From contig CAVREG010000016.1 of assembly GCA_963720075.1 (NCBI GenBank), positions 186,001 through 250,000 of the forward strand: DNA of 64,000 nt. Reading direction: 5' to 3'. Under the pieces are notes generated by a model. The model did not search any database. It was given only the letters and a program-made list of their open reading frames with translations, and was not told where the DNA came from. Every line of letters starts with the position of its first letter. Positions within the stretch are counted from its first letter, which is position 1. The position numbers and the translations under genes were made by a program. This DNA is from PALSA-188 sp963720075. GTDB taxonomy: Bacteria > Acidobacteriota > Terriglobia > Terriglobales > Acidobacteriaceae. Of this stretch, positions 51,595 to 60,657 are shown piece after piece.

Positions 51595-54591
51595 TTAATT
51601 AGGTTTGCCGCTACGCTTTGCCGCGCGAGGCCGATAACTTTTTGTCTCGGTCGCGGGGCAAAGATTTTTATAGGCGCAGAAGCGGCAGTGGAAGCCGGGG
51701 TTCGCCTCGAAGTTTCCAGCAGCGATATTTTGCGCAACGTCCTCGACTTTAAGCCGGGCTTCCTGTAGCTGTGCTTCGCTGCGGCGGGTGATCACCAAAC
51801 TGTTTTCTTCCAGGTTATAGAATGCAAGTTGATCCGCTTCGTATCCCCACTTCTCGCGCGCTGCCAGAGCGTAGATAGAAAGCTGAAGACTGTCGTCCGC
51901 ATCCTCCTGAGACTTCGGTTTCCCCGTCTTGTAGTCAATTACAACTACGCGATTCCCGGATGCCTTATCAATGCGATCTATCCTCCCCGCAACGACTCCC
52001 GTACCGATTCGAATCTCGAACTGTTCTTCCGTATGCAGAACCTCCGGCACCGGACCCTTGCAGGAAGCTTCGAGCATTCCACGCAACTGCTCGGCTCCCT
52101 GCCGGTCATAGAGTTCGCGCTGATAGCGATCCGTGATGCCGGCGTCAGCCAGGTCCGCTAAAAGCATTTCGATAAGATCCTCCTGCGAAAATGGACGCTG
52201 AAAACGCACTGAATCGAAATAACTGCGAAGAACCCGATGCATGCTGGCGCCAAACTGCATGGCGGCCGGAGCTTCACTGGGAATTCTCCACTCGCGTTCC
52301 AACTTAAATTGCAGCGGACACGTTTCATATCTCTGCACCGCAGTCGCGCTCAATCTTTCATAAAGATTGAACGCCGGGGGCAAAGAGAGCCACTCCGTTG
52401 TGCGAGATACACTCTCTTGCAGCGGCGCTTCGCCGAAAAGATCAGTCTGAAATCCGCGAGCAGCAGAGGTTCGAAGCCACGGCGCCAAACTGGCATCCTT
52501 CAACAGGTCGCGCAGAAAACCCGGAGGCGTTGGGTCCTTTTTGCCCGCCCCCTGCTTTGCGTAGATAGCCAAAGAATCCTTAGCGCGGGTCATGGCCACA
52601 TAGAACAGGCGGCGCTCTTCCTGTTCATGCAATATTTTGTCGTCGCCTTGCGCGACCGAGTCGGGGTCATGAAGTTCCCTGGGAAACTCAAACAAAGGCT
52701 CTTTGTAAGCGGATGGGAAAGACGGCGAACTCGCGCGAAGAATAAAGACATGCTGGAACTCAAGGCCCTTGGCGGCGTGCGCTGTAATCAACCGGACCGC
52801 GTTCTCATCATTCGCGGGAAGACAGATGGCTCCTTTAGCCTCGCGAAAGTAGCTCAGATACTCCACGAACTCTATGACTCCTCCGGTTTTGGTTAGCGGC
52901 TTGTTCTGCCATGCCTTTACGAATTCGAACACCGCTTTCAGATTTGGCGAATGCCGGTCAAAATTAAACCGGCGCCCAATCAGTTCCAGCGCAGCAAGAG
53001 TATTCGCGCCCGAGCTGTTGATTTCTTCGCGAGTTTTGCGAACTGCGTCGAGCACCGCGGCCCCGCCTTCTATCTGGCCAAGCACCAGCGATACGCCCGC
53101 GCTCTGCGCGTTTTTCGGAAGAGCCCTGATTCCTGCGCGCAATTTTTCAGGATCAATTGAGAATTGCGGCAACGCAGCGGCCCGAAAGAAACTCGCGCTA
53201 TCGGAATCCGAGACCACCGCTCCCAGGCATGCAAACAAGTCGCGGACCTCGGAGGTGTCCATCACGTCCATATTCTCGATGGAAAAAGGAACGCCCTGCT
53301 CGCCAAGCTCTGCGGCGACTTGATCCCGATGCGAGTGCTGGCGATAGAGCACCGCAATTTCGCTCCATGGACATCGCGATTGCTTCTTTTGTGTCTGAAT
53401 TCTCGAAACGACATCCCAGTATTCCGAATCCTTCGTGCCAAAGGTGACGATCTCAACCGGATTGCTAAATAACTCTCCCCCTTCGTTTAGCACAGCCTGG
53501 TCGCGGGCAGAAACCAGCGGCGCGCGCTCGTATGCGAAGCGTCTCGACGGCATGACTGGGTTGGGGGACGCTGATCGAGTCTGTGCTCCGTCTAGCGCGG
53601 TAGCATTCTTCGATATCAACGCAAATGCGCATTGAAGGATCGGTGTCGTGGATCTACGGTTTTCCGCGAGAGCGATCAATTTGCTGTCCGGAAAATGCCG
53701 CTGGAACAGGCCAAAAGCAGCGCTCGAAGCGCCACGAAACCGGTAGATTGCCTGATCGGGATCGCCCACGGCGAATACGTTTTTCTCTTCCCCTGCGAGT
53801 TTTTGCAGAATTTTGACCTGGGCAAAATTCGCATCCTGAAATTCATCAACCAGAATGAAACGGGTTCGCCGGCGTTCGCTGGCGACTACTTCTGGGTCCT
53901 GAAGCAAATCGTGAGCGCGGGTGATCATGTGCCCAAAGGTGCCGAGGTTTTCCGCGCCAAGCATCTCTTCGACTGTCGCGTACACTCGCGCAATTTCCCG
54001 GCATCGGCCCAGGACTTCTTCTTCAGTTAGCTCGGCAGCCTGTTTTGATTTGCAAACCCGCGGGACCGGCAGGTCGCCGCCTTCCAGGCGCTTTACATAT
54101 TCCGAGTATTGTTCCGGTCCAACCAACTCGTCCTGACAGCGGCGCATGAAATCGAGAAGGTCATCCAGAAACTTTGTCAGGTTGCCAGCGCGAATAAAGT
54201 ATTCCAACCGAAGCTCGCGAAGGCGTTTGCGAAGATAAATCCAAAGATCTTTGTCGTCCAACACGCCGAATTGCCTTCCGCGACTGATTAGGAGGCTGTT
54301 GCAATAAGCGTGGAACGTACAAATTTGCGCATCGTTCTTTCCCAGTTCAGATTCAACCCGCTCCCGCATCTCGCGCGCCGCATTGTCGGTGTATGTGACA
54401 GCGAGAATCTCATCTGGGCGAGCATGCCCCTCGCGAACCAAATGCGCGATGCGCCGCGTCAGGACGGTGGTCTTGCCCGTGCCTGCGCCCGCAATCACCA
54501 GCATGGGGCCACCGACATGGAGGATCGCATCCTGCTGGCAAGCGTCAGCTTCGAACACGCGAGGTTCAGTTACAGATTTCGGGGACGCCAC
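51595..54591 (-). CDS. UvrD-like helicase fused to a PD-(D/E)XK nuclease
   Basis: This 998-aa protein has SF1A helicase motifs: Walker A VIAGAGTGKTTVLTRR, Walker B VDEFQDANF, motif III region VFAVGDPDQAIYRFRGA, and RLITAHAAKGLEFQHVF and YVAMTRAKD as motifs V and VI. The C-terminal 250 residues are a RecB-type PD-(D/E)XK nuclease: GVVAGRIDRIDK, VIDYKTGKP (D-x-K). Its Fe-S type cysteines HCRFCAYKNLCP close the protein. It probably processes DNA ends like AddAB or AdnAB, though no partner subunit gene is adjacent. GTG start at 54591. Confidence 0.9.
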   Translation of the reverse strand: MASPKSVTEPRVFEADACQQDAILHVGGPMLVIAGAGTGKTTVLTRRIAHLVREGHARPDEILAVTYTDNAAREMRERVESELGKNDAQICTFHAYCNSLLISRGRQFGVLDDKDLWIYLRKRLRELRLEYFIRAGNLTKFLDDLLDFMRRCQDELVGPEQYSEYVKRLEGGDLPVPRVCKSKQAAELTEEEVLGRCREIARVYATVEEMLGAENLGTFGHMITRAHDLLQDPEVVASERRRTRFILVDEFQDANFAQVKILQKLAGEEKNVFAVGDPDQAIYRFRGASSAAFGLFQRHFPDSKLIALAENRRSTTPILQCAFALISKNATALDGAQTRSASPNPVMPSRRFAYERAPLVSARDQAVLNEGGELFSNPVEIVTFGTKDSEYWDVVSRIQTQKKQSRCPWSEIAVLYRQHSHRDQVAAELGEQGVPFSIENMDVMDTSEVRDLFACLGAVVSDSDSASFFRAAALPQFSIDPEKLRAGIRALPKNAQSAGVSLVLGQIEGGAAVLDAVRKTREEINSSGANTLAALELIGRRFNFDRHSPNLKAVFEFVKAWQNKPLTKTGGVIEFVEYLSYFREAKGAICLPANDENAVRLITAHAAKGLEFQHVFILRASSPSFPSAYKEPLFEFPRELHDPDSVAQGDDKILHEQEERRLFYVAMTRAKDSLAIYAKQGAGKKDPTPPGFLRDLLKDASLAPWLRTSAARGFQTDLFGEAPLQESVSRTTEWLSLPPAFNLYERLSATAVQRYETCPLQFKLEREWRIPSEAPAAMQFGASMHRVLRSYFDSVRFQRPFSQEDLIEMLLADLADAGITDRYQRELYDRQGAEQLRGMLEASCKGPVPEVLHTEEQFEIRIGTGVVAGRIDRIDKASGNRVVVIDYKTGKPKSQEDADDSLQLSIYALAAREKWGYEADQLAFYNLEENSLVITRRSEAQLQEARLKVEDVAQNIAAGNFEANPGFHCRFCAYKNLCPATETKSYRPRAAKRSGKPN

Positions 54592-54638
54592 TTAAGAGGA
54601 GAATATCAGAGCGGGATGGAGGAAAAGCTGGAAGAAAC

Positions 54639-55346
54639 CTAGATCAATTCCGAGAGGACTACCGCAACCGCCGCAATTGCCGCCGTCTCCGACCGCAAGA
54701 TAGTGTTGCCCAACGATGCTGATGTCCAACCTGCGTTCAGAAACAGAGCAATCTCCCCATCTGTCCATCCGCCTTCGGGTCCAATGGCGAGAATAATTTC
54801 GTTCGCGGGCGCGGACAAAGAATCTTTCAGCATCCGCTCCCGCTCTGCCTCCGAAAGCACGATGCGGTTTGCATTGGGAAACTGAAGCAATTCCTTCAAT
54901 TCTACGGGCTCAGAAATTTCTGGAGCACTCGCCCTGCGCGACTGCTCAGATGCCTGCCTTGCAATTCGCCGCCAGCGCTCGGCCCGCTTCACAGCCGACG
55001 CAGCAAGATGGGATTCGGTACGCTGTGCGATTACGGGAATAACTCGCTGTACGCCTAATTCTGTGCATTTCTCGATCGCCCATTCCATCCGGTCAAATTT
55101 GAAGACCGCCAAAGCCAGAGTGATCAACGGAGATACCTTACTCGGCACCCCCTCACCGAGTTCAAACTCCACCCGGGAATCAGACACTGTAATCACTACC
55201 CCCGCTCGAACACTATCTCCCGTTGCGATATCGAAATGTTGGCCAACACGCGCCCGCAGCACTCGCGAGAGATGTTGCGCGTGAGATCCAATGATCGCAG
55301 CACGATCGCCGGAAACCTCGTCGGCAATCCAACGTCGTCGGGTCAT
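54639..55346 (-). CDS. rsmE: 16S rRNA m3U1498 methyltransferase RsmE
   Basis: This 235-aa SPOUT-class methyltransferase has an N-terminal PUA-like domain (GDRAAIIGSHAQHLSRVLRARVGQ). The trefoil-knot domain carries family signatures: TELGVQRVIPVIAQRTE, WRRIARQASEQSRRA, EIILAIGPEGGWTDGEI and SLGNTILRSETAAIAAVAVV. It methylates U1498 at N3 using SAM. ATG start. It is followed 47 bp later by the helicase-nuclease gene on the same strand. Confidence 0.93.
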   Translation of the reverse strand: MTRRRWIADEVSGDRAAIIGSHAQHLSRVLRARVGQHFDIATGDSVRAGVVITVSDSRVEFELGEGVPSKVSPLITLALAVFKFDRMEWAIEKCTELGVQRVIPVIAQRTESHLAASAVKRAERWRRIARQASEQSRRASAPEISEPVELKELLQFPNANRIVLSEAERERMLKDSLSAPANEIILAIGPEGGWTDGEIALFLNAGWTSASLGNTILRSETAAIAAVAVVLSELI

Positions 55347-55434
55347 GAGTTAATTAGACACTACGGAAGAAGCAATAGTCGCGCGACAAGCAACCGGACG
55401 ATTAATTCGAGCTGCATGGCGAGGAGCTGTGAGA

Positions 55435-57198
55435 CTACATTGCCGACGAGGCAACCAGCGTTCGATGGCCACGAGGCGATGAGGCTTCATGAGCTTCGGC
55501 CACAGGAAGCTCGATCCGGAACAGCGCGCCGCCTTCCGGCCGATTCTCGCACGTGATTTTTCCATTATGCTCTTGAACGATGCCATAACAGGCGCTGAGA
55601 CCGAGTCCAGCGCCGTGTCCCACCGGGCGCGTCGTGTAAAACGGATCGAAGACTCGTCCCGGTTCTGCGATTCCTGGTCCATTATCGGAGAAATCCAGAC
55701 AAATATAGTCGCCGCTGAGGCATGAGCTGACTATCAGTATCCCGCCGGCAGGCGACATCGCTTGCATCGCGTTGGTGGTCAAGTGAAGAAATACTTGAAG
55801 AAGTTGATTTGCATCCCCAGCAATCTGCGGTAAGTCCACACCCAAATCGGTCCTCACCTCAATATTGGCGGTGCGCAATTGCGGCTGATTGAGCTTTAAA
55901 GCCGTACCGACGAGAACGTTCAAATCAAGCAACCGCTTCTCCGACGGCGCTTGCTTGGCGAAACTGAGCAAACTTGAAGTAAGGTTCTGGGTACGCCGCA
56001 CTTGCTGCACAATTTTGTCGGTAATTGCGCGTTGCTCTCCGTTGAGCTCGGTTGAAGACAGCAATTCTGAATACCCCAGCATCGCCGTCAAAGGGTTATT
56101 CAATTCATGAGCTGCTCCGCCTACTAACTGACCGAGTGATGCGAGTTTTTCGGATTGCACCAGTTGGGCCTGCACGCGACTCAAATTGTCATATGACTCC
56201 TGAGAAGCGTGCAGCAAGCCAAGCAGTTCTTGATCCAAGAGGTGTTGCTTTAGAAAAATCATGGCGCCCATCACCAGCATCCCGCACAGCGTGAGCACCA
56301 AACGGAAGTTCTTCACGGAAGCTGGAGAGGTCGCGTCGAACATCGCCCACGCTGCAAAGAGCGGAAGCGAAAAGACGGCGACCATTCCGAGGCGAGCCAT
56401 CCATACCGGAGGCCGCATGGGGGAAACTGACCGTGGCACCTTGGCGGCCAAGTTCCGTCCAAACAATCCCACACCCGTTATCCAGGCCATTGACGCGGCT
56501 AACGGCAAATCATACAAGCTGCCCGAGTGATAGACATTTCGCGCCAGTGCCCAGTTCGCCAGATACGAGCTCAAGGAATAGGTAAGGCATGCCCCGAATA
56601 AATGCGCGTAGAGCAGCTTCCATTTTCCCCGGCTACGCAGATAGATCAGGACAAGGCCGCCAAGGAAGACGATTTTTTCAGCCAAGTAAAGAGTGTTTAT
56701 GTTGGCGCTGTAAATCGCAGCATCGGTATTCACGTATTGCCAGGGGATTACCGCAAACAAATAAAGATAGAGCCACCACAGCAGCAACATCGCGAAGTCT
56801 AAACTTCCAAGCCTCAGCGTGCGATCATCACGATTCGAATTGGGATCCACCGCAAGTGCGGCCATCATTGGAACGAAATGAAGGAACAATACAACGTCGC
56901 CCACAAAAGGATTGGGAACGTCCTGATGCAGGAAGACTTCGAAATATGTCCACAGCATCTGGTAAGCGAACCAAAGCGAGGTTCCAAACATCAGGAACCC
57001 CCAGAACACGCGGCTTCTTCCCCGATTTGCCCGGACGTTCGGGAGGAATGAGAGAGTGCCACAAAATAGCAATAGGCACTGTATGACATCGCTGGCAGAG
57101 GCTAATCCGCTGCCTGAAGGCAAGACGAGCGAGACCACCGCCTGCATAAGAACCAAGCCAATGGCCGCGAGTAGCCAAATCCGGGAGCGCACTGTCAT
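55435..57198 (-). CDS. Membrane sensor histidine kinase
   Basis: This 587-aa protein starts with about ten transmembrane helices (residues 5-310), as in 7TM/MASE-type sensors. A short coiled-coil linker follows (SYDNLSRVQAQLVQSEKLASL). The HisKA box GGAAHELNNPLTAMLGYSE carries the phospho-His. The HATPase_c domain has GDANQLLQVFLHLTTNAMQAM, DFSDNGPGIAE and GHGAGLGLSACYGIV. The ATG at 57198 opens MTVRSRIW; a longer reading would overlap the divergent kinase promoter. No regulator is adjacent on its own strand; the regulator at 59.2 kb belongs to the divergent operon. Confidence 0.85.
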   Translation of the reverse strand: MTVRSRIWLLAAIGLVLMQAVVSLVLPSGSGLASASDVIQCLLLFCGTLSFLPNVRANRGRSRVFWGFLMFGTSLWFAYQMLWTYFEVFLHQDVPNPFVGDVVLFLHFVPMMAALAVDPNSNRDDRTLRLGSLDFAMLLLWWLYLYLFAVIPWQYVNTDAAIYSANINTLYLAEKIVFLGGLVLIYLRSRGKWKLLYAHLFGACLTYSLSSYLANWALARNVYHSGSLYDLPLAASMAWITGVGLFGRNLAAKVPRSVSPMRPPVWMARLGMVAVFSLPLFAAWAMFDATSPASVKNFRLVLTLCGMLVMGAMIFLKQHLLDQELLGLLHASQESYDNLSRVQAQLVQSEKLASLGQLVGGAAHELNNPLTAMLGYSELLSSTELNGEQRAITDKIVQQVRRTQNLTSSLLSFAKQAPSEKRLLDLNVLVGTALKLNQPQLRTANIEVRTDLGVDLPQIAGDANQLLQVFLHLTTNAMQAMSPAGGILIVSSCLSGDYICLDFSDNGPGIAEPGRVFDPFYTTRPVGHGAGLGLSACYGIVQEHNGKITCENRPEGGALFRIELPVAEAHEASSPRGHRTLVASSAM

Positions 57199-57434
57199 AC
57201 TATCCAAGACAATTCTAGAGACTTCGGTCCATACATAAATGTTACCGAAGTCACCAGTATTGGCTTGATTCGTTCCATTCCAAGCATTCCGAAACTGTGG
57301 TATTGGAGAGTTGTAAGATAGAACTTTCGCTTGCTCTTGCGGAGTAGTGCCAATAGTATCCGTCACATACACGGTTTAATTCCTTGCCATTTCAACCACT
57401 TCGCCACCGTTTTCTTTGGAGACTTCGGGCTCCC

Positions 57435-59216
57435 ATGAGCCCCGAGGAAGTCCGTCGAATCGAACGTTGGTTGGCCACCGCACGGGTCTTTCTCGCCACG
57501 GCCGCCTTAGTGACAGTTTGGATGGATCCCGGCCAGATTCGCTACTCTCTGTGGGCCCACGGGCTACTCGCTTTCTATTTGGCGCAAAGCGTTGTCATCA
57601 TTCTGCTATTACGCCGCCGGAAACAATCCACGCCGGCATTCAGGCTTCTTGTTCATAGCGGCGACATTATTTGGCCGGTTCTAATTTCTATTTTTGCGAC
57701 CGCCCAGGGAAATCCGTTTTTCCTGTTTTTTGTTTTTGTCACCGCCGCCGCGGCATACCGGTGGGGCTTGTGGGAAACCGTTGGAACCGCGACCGCTTCC
57801 GTGATACTGCTTTGGATCGAGAGTGGGATCTTTTACACCGGACTGACTGCTCACCTGGACGATTTCTTTCTCGAGCACCACATTCCTTTGCTGAGATTAG
57901 ACATAACCCAGTTTGAGCCGAAGCGACTCTTTATGCGCTCAATCTCGCTCCTGGTTATGGGCTTCCTCTTGGGATATCTCGCCGAGCAGCAGAAACAACT
58001 GCGCGCGGAAAAGGCGGTGATAGCCCGAGTTCTGGCTAGAACGCGGGTTGAAGTTGGGCTCCGCGTGACGCTTCAGGACATCATGGGAGAAATGCTGGCG
58101 TTGTATGGAGCCAACAGCGCTCTCATCGCATCCCAGGAAAGTAATAGCCATCATTTGTTCCTCGGCGATCTTCGGCTGAACGGCGCAGATCCCTCAGAAT
58201 TCAGATGGCTTGAGTCGGGAGTGGCTGGGCGTGAAATGTATCTCTACGAAGATCATCAGACGACGGCTTTTTTTGCCGCCGGAACTCCGGGCGAGACGGA
58301 GCAATTTTCCGTCGTTGGATTGAATCAAAAAGGGGAACGCATTCCACATATATCTGCTTCATTCTTGAACCGGCTCAGAGCGCAGCACAAGTTCAAGAAT
58401 CTGATTTCGGTTTCGTTTCTGTTTGGCCGGGAGTGGTCGGGACGCATTTTTCTTTTCGACCCTGCACTAACGGGCGACACAGAAGAGGAACTCCGTTTCC
58501 TGCAGGAATTGGTTCGCCAAGTCGGCCCAGCGGTTTATAACGTCTATCTCTTAAGCCGTCTGCGGACCCGCGCCGGAGCGCTCGAACGCGCACGCTTCGC
58601 CCGCGAATTACACGACGGGGCTGTACAATCTCTAATCGCCGTCGAAATGCAGGTGGACGTATTGCGCCGTCAGTCCACAAACAACGCTGGAATCGTCACC
58701 TCGGAACTGGGGCGGATTCAAGGCCTGCTTCGAGAAGAAGTTCTTAAGTTGCGTGAATTAATGCAGCAAATGAAATCGCTTGATGTAGATTCGAGACGGT
58801 TGCTCGGGTTTATAGGCGATACCGTCGAACGTTTTCAGCGCGAGACTGGAATTACGGCAAGATTTCTTACCGGCGTAGAAGATTTAAAAATGCCCCAACC
58901 TGTATGCCGCGAGATCGCGCGCATTGTTCAGGAGGCTCTGGTCAATGTCCGAAAACACAGCAAAGCTAGTCAAGTGCTGGTTCGTTTGAACAGCGCCGAA
59001 GACGGGTGGCAGTTGATTATCGAGGATGACGGTGCCGGCTTTTCCTTCGCGGGGCGCTTCACTCATGCGGAACTAGACTCTCAGGGAAAAGGGCCAGTGG
59101 TAATCAGGGAACGTGTGCGTTTGATAGAAGGCGAACTCACGTTAGAATCAACTCCCGGTCAGGGATCGCGTTTGGAAGTTAGTATTCCACAGCAAAGAGA
59201 AGCCGCTTATGGATAG
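57435..59216 (+). CDS. NarL-system-type sensor histidine kinase (HisKA_3)
   Basis: This 593-aa protein has about five N-terminal transmembrane helices (FLATAALVTVWM to MGFLLGYLAE). A coiled coil follows, then a GAF-like domain of about 180 residues and the HisKA_3 dimerisation motif RFARELHDGAVQSLIAVEMQ, whose His is phosphorylated. The ATPase domain has QEALVNVRKHSKASQ and EDDGAGFSF. The start ATG (57435, MSPEEVRRIERWL) is preferred to a TTG 51 bp upstream, although its GGAG is rather far. It overlaps the response-regulator gene by 8 bp, forming a clear two-component operon. Confidence 0.87.
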   Translation: MSPEEVRRIERWLATARVFLATAALVTVWMDPGQIRYSLWAHGLLAFYLAQSVVIILLLRRRKQSTPAFRLLVHSGDIIWPVLISIFATAQGNPFFLFFVFVTAAAAYRWGLWETVGTATASVILLWIESGIFYTGLTAHLDDFFLEHHIPLLRLDITQFEPKRLFMRSISLLVMGFLLGYLAEQQKQLRAEKAVIARVLARTRVEVGLRVTLQDIMGEMLALYGANSALIASQESNSHHLFLGDLRLNGADPSEFRWLESGVAGREMYLYEDHQTTAFFAAGTPGETEQFSVVGLNQKGERIPHISASFLNRLRAQHKFKNLISVSFLFGREWSGRIFLFDPALTGDTEEELRFLQELVRQVGPAVYNVYLLSRLRTRAGALERARFARELHDGAVQSLIAVEMQVDVLRRQSTNNAGIVTSELGRIQGLLREEVLKLRELMQQMKSLDVDSRRLLGFIGDTVERFQRETGITARFLTGVEDLKMPQPVCREIARIVQEALVNVRKHSKASQVLVRLNSAEDGWQLIIEDDGAGFSFAGRFTHAELDSQGKGPVVIRERVRLIEGELTLESTPGQGSRLEVSIPQQREAAYG

Positions 59217-59898
59217 CAAAAGATCGCACCCTATTCGAATCGTGATCGCAGATGACCATCCAATTTTCCGGGACGGTTTACGGCGACTCCTCGAAGCTGA
59301 ACCCGATTTAAAAGTGATTGGCGAGGCTTGCGACGGCGCCGAAGCCGTAAAACTCGCGCGCCAACTCAAACCCGAAATCCTTCTTCTCGATCTTGCAATG
59401 CCCCGCCATCCCGGGCTGGAGGCGCTGCGTGAAATGAGTTCTGTATCATCTCCCAATTCAGTGAGGGTCATACTTCTCACGGCGGCTGCCGAGAAAAATC
59501 AGATTGTCGAAGCGTTGCAGCTCGGCGCTCGCGGAGTCGTCCTCAAGGATTCGGCCACGCAGTTGCTTCTGAAAAGCATCCACGCGGTTATGGCCGGCGA
59601 ATATTGGGTGGGCCGCGAGAGTGTTTCTAATCTGGTCCAGTATCTAAGAAACTTAGTTGAATCCTCAGGAGAAGAAGCTCGCCAAAGAAAATTCGGCCTT
59701 ACACCTCGGGAATTGGAAATCGTTTCTGCGGTCGTAGCTGGCTATTCGAATAAAGAAATCGCGGAATACTTCAAAATCAGCGAAGACACGGTAAAACATC
59801 ACCTGAGCAATATTTTCGACAAGCTCGGCGTTTCCACCCGCTTGGAGCTTGCCTTGTTCGCCGTGAACCAGTCTTTACCCCTGAAGCCAATTATCTAA
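59209..59898 (+). CDS. NarL/FixJ-family response regulator
   Basis: This 229-aa protein has a receiver domain with acidic pocket IVIADDHPIF, phospho-acceptor Asp61 in LLLDLAMPRHPG, Thr in ILLTAAAEK and Lys in GVVLKDSA. The LuxR-type HTH is at about residues 160-220 (LTPRELEIVSAVVAGYSNKEIAEYF, TVKHHLSNIFDKLGVSTR). It starts inside the last codons of the kinase gene (8-bp overlap). Targets are unknown; the Flp pilin 0.5 kb downstream and the helically spaced repeats before it are plausible candidates by position only. Confidence 0.92.
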   Translation: MDSKRSHPIRIVIADDHPIFRDGLRRLLEAEPDLKVIGEACDGAEAVKLARQLKPEILLLDLAMPRHPGLEALREMSSVSSPNSVRVILLTAAAEKNQIVEALQLGARGVVLKDSATQLLLKSIHAVMAGEYWVGRESVSNLVQYLRNLVESSGEEARQRKFGLTPRELEIVSAVVAGYSNKEIAEYFKISEDTVKHHLSNIFDKLGVSTRLELALFAVNQSLPLKPII

Positions 59899-60409
59899 CG
59901 GCGGACTGCAGGGCACCCGGCGAAACGAGCGCCGATCTTCACGTCCAGTGCAAGAGTAAAGATGGGCTGCGCATGGCGCCGCCGCATCCCCGCAGTTTCC
60001 TGCCATAGCTTGACAATGGCGAGAATATGGCGAGATTGTGACGAGATTGTGACGAGAACATGCCGGGAATAAGAGCTCATCGCCGTTTGAAAGATCAAGA
60101 CACTGACTAAGTAAGCAGAACCCCGGATAGTTCCTTCCAAATTCATGTACCAAGGAATTTGGCCGCGACTCTCTCGTGGAAACGAACAAGCATGCGACTA
60201 GTTTGTGGAGGGAACTTAGCTCCTAGCCCGGAATCGGACACCATATGGCACTTTCGTGCCATACCCAAACACATCATGGCTATTGCATTGATTTACTTGG
60301 GGGAACTAGGATGGCGTTACCGGCAATCGTGGGGGACATCTCTAGCTATATGCAACCGGGGCAAGAAATTGCTTTCATATGGCGTAGAGCATCCGCAAAG
60401 GAGGAGCCC
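59899..60409. other. Intergenic region upstream of Flp pilin with 11-bp tandem sites
   Basis: No gene. Four 11-bp units lie head to tail at 60014-60057. No intrinsic terminator for the two-component operon was recognised. Confidence 0.5.
60014..60057 (+). promoter_or_regulatory. Four tandem 11-bp repeats, possible operator array
   Basis: Units are CAATGGCGAGA, ATATGGCGAGA, TTGTGACGAGA, TTGTGACGAGA. The period of 11 bp places every unit on the same face of the helix. The array partly overlaps a TTGACA box at 60010 and lies 350 bp before the pilin gene. Confidence 0.45.
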
Positions 60410-60574
60410 GTGTCAAGATTTCTGCGCAAGCTCTGGTCAGATGACGAAGGCCAGGACATCGCCGAATACGCTGTAATGCTCGCCGTGATCCTGGTAATCG
60501 TAGTCGGAACAATCCGGCTCATCGGCACCAATGCCAACAACGTCTTTTCAGAGGTGGGCAGCGCCATCCCGTAG
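60410..60574 (+). CDS. Flp/Fap-type pilin subunit
   Basis: This 54-aa protein has the compact Flp pilin layout: short basic leader (SRFLRKLWSDDEGQDIAEYA), with the conserved Glu-Tyr following the expected prepilin processing site. A hydrophobic stem (VMLAVILVIVVGTIRLIG) and a short tail follow. It is exported and assembled into Flp pili by a tad secretion system, which is not in the window. GTG start with AAAGGAGG five bases upstream. Confidence 0.85.
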   Translation: MSRFLRKLWSDDEGQDIAEYAVMLAVILVIVVGTIRLIGTNANNVFSEVGSAIP

Positions 60575-60657
60575 CGTTGCGTCCTTAGTCTGACATTACG
60601 ATCAAGATCGTGGATGTCCACCCGCAGCAGCCCAATTTGTTGCGGCCGTGTCTGCAC

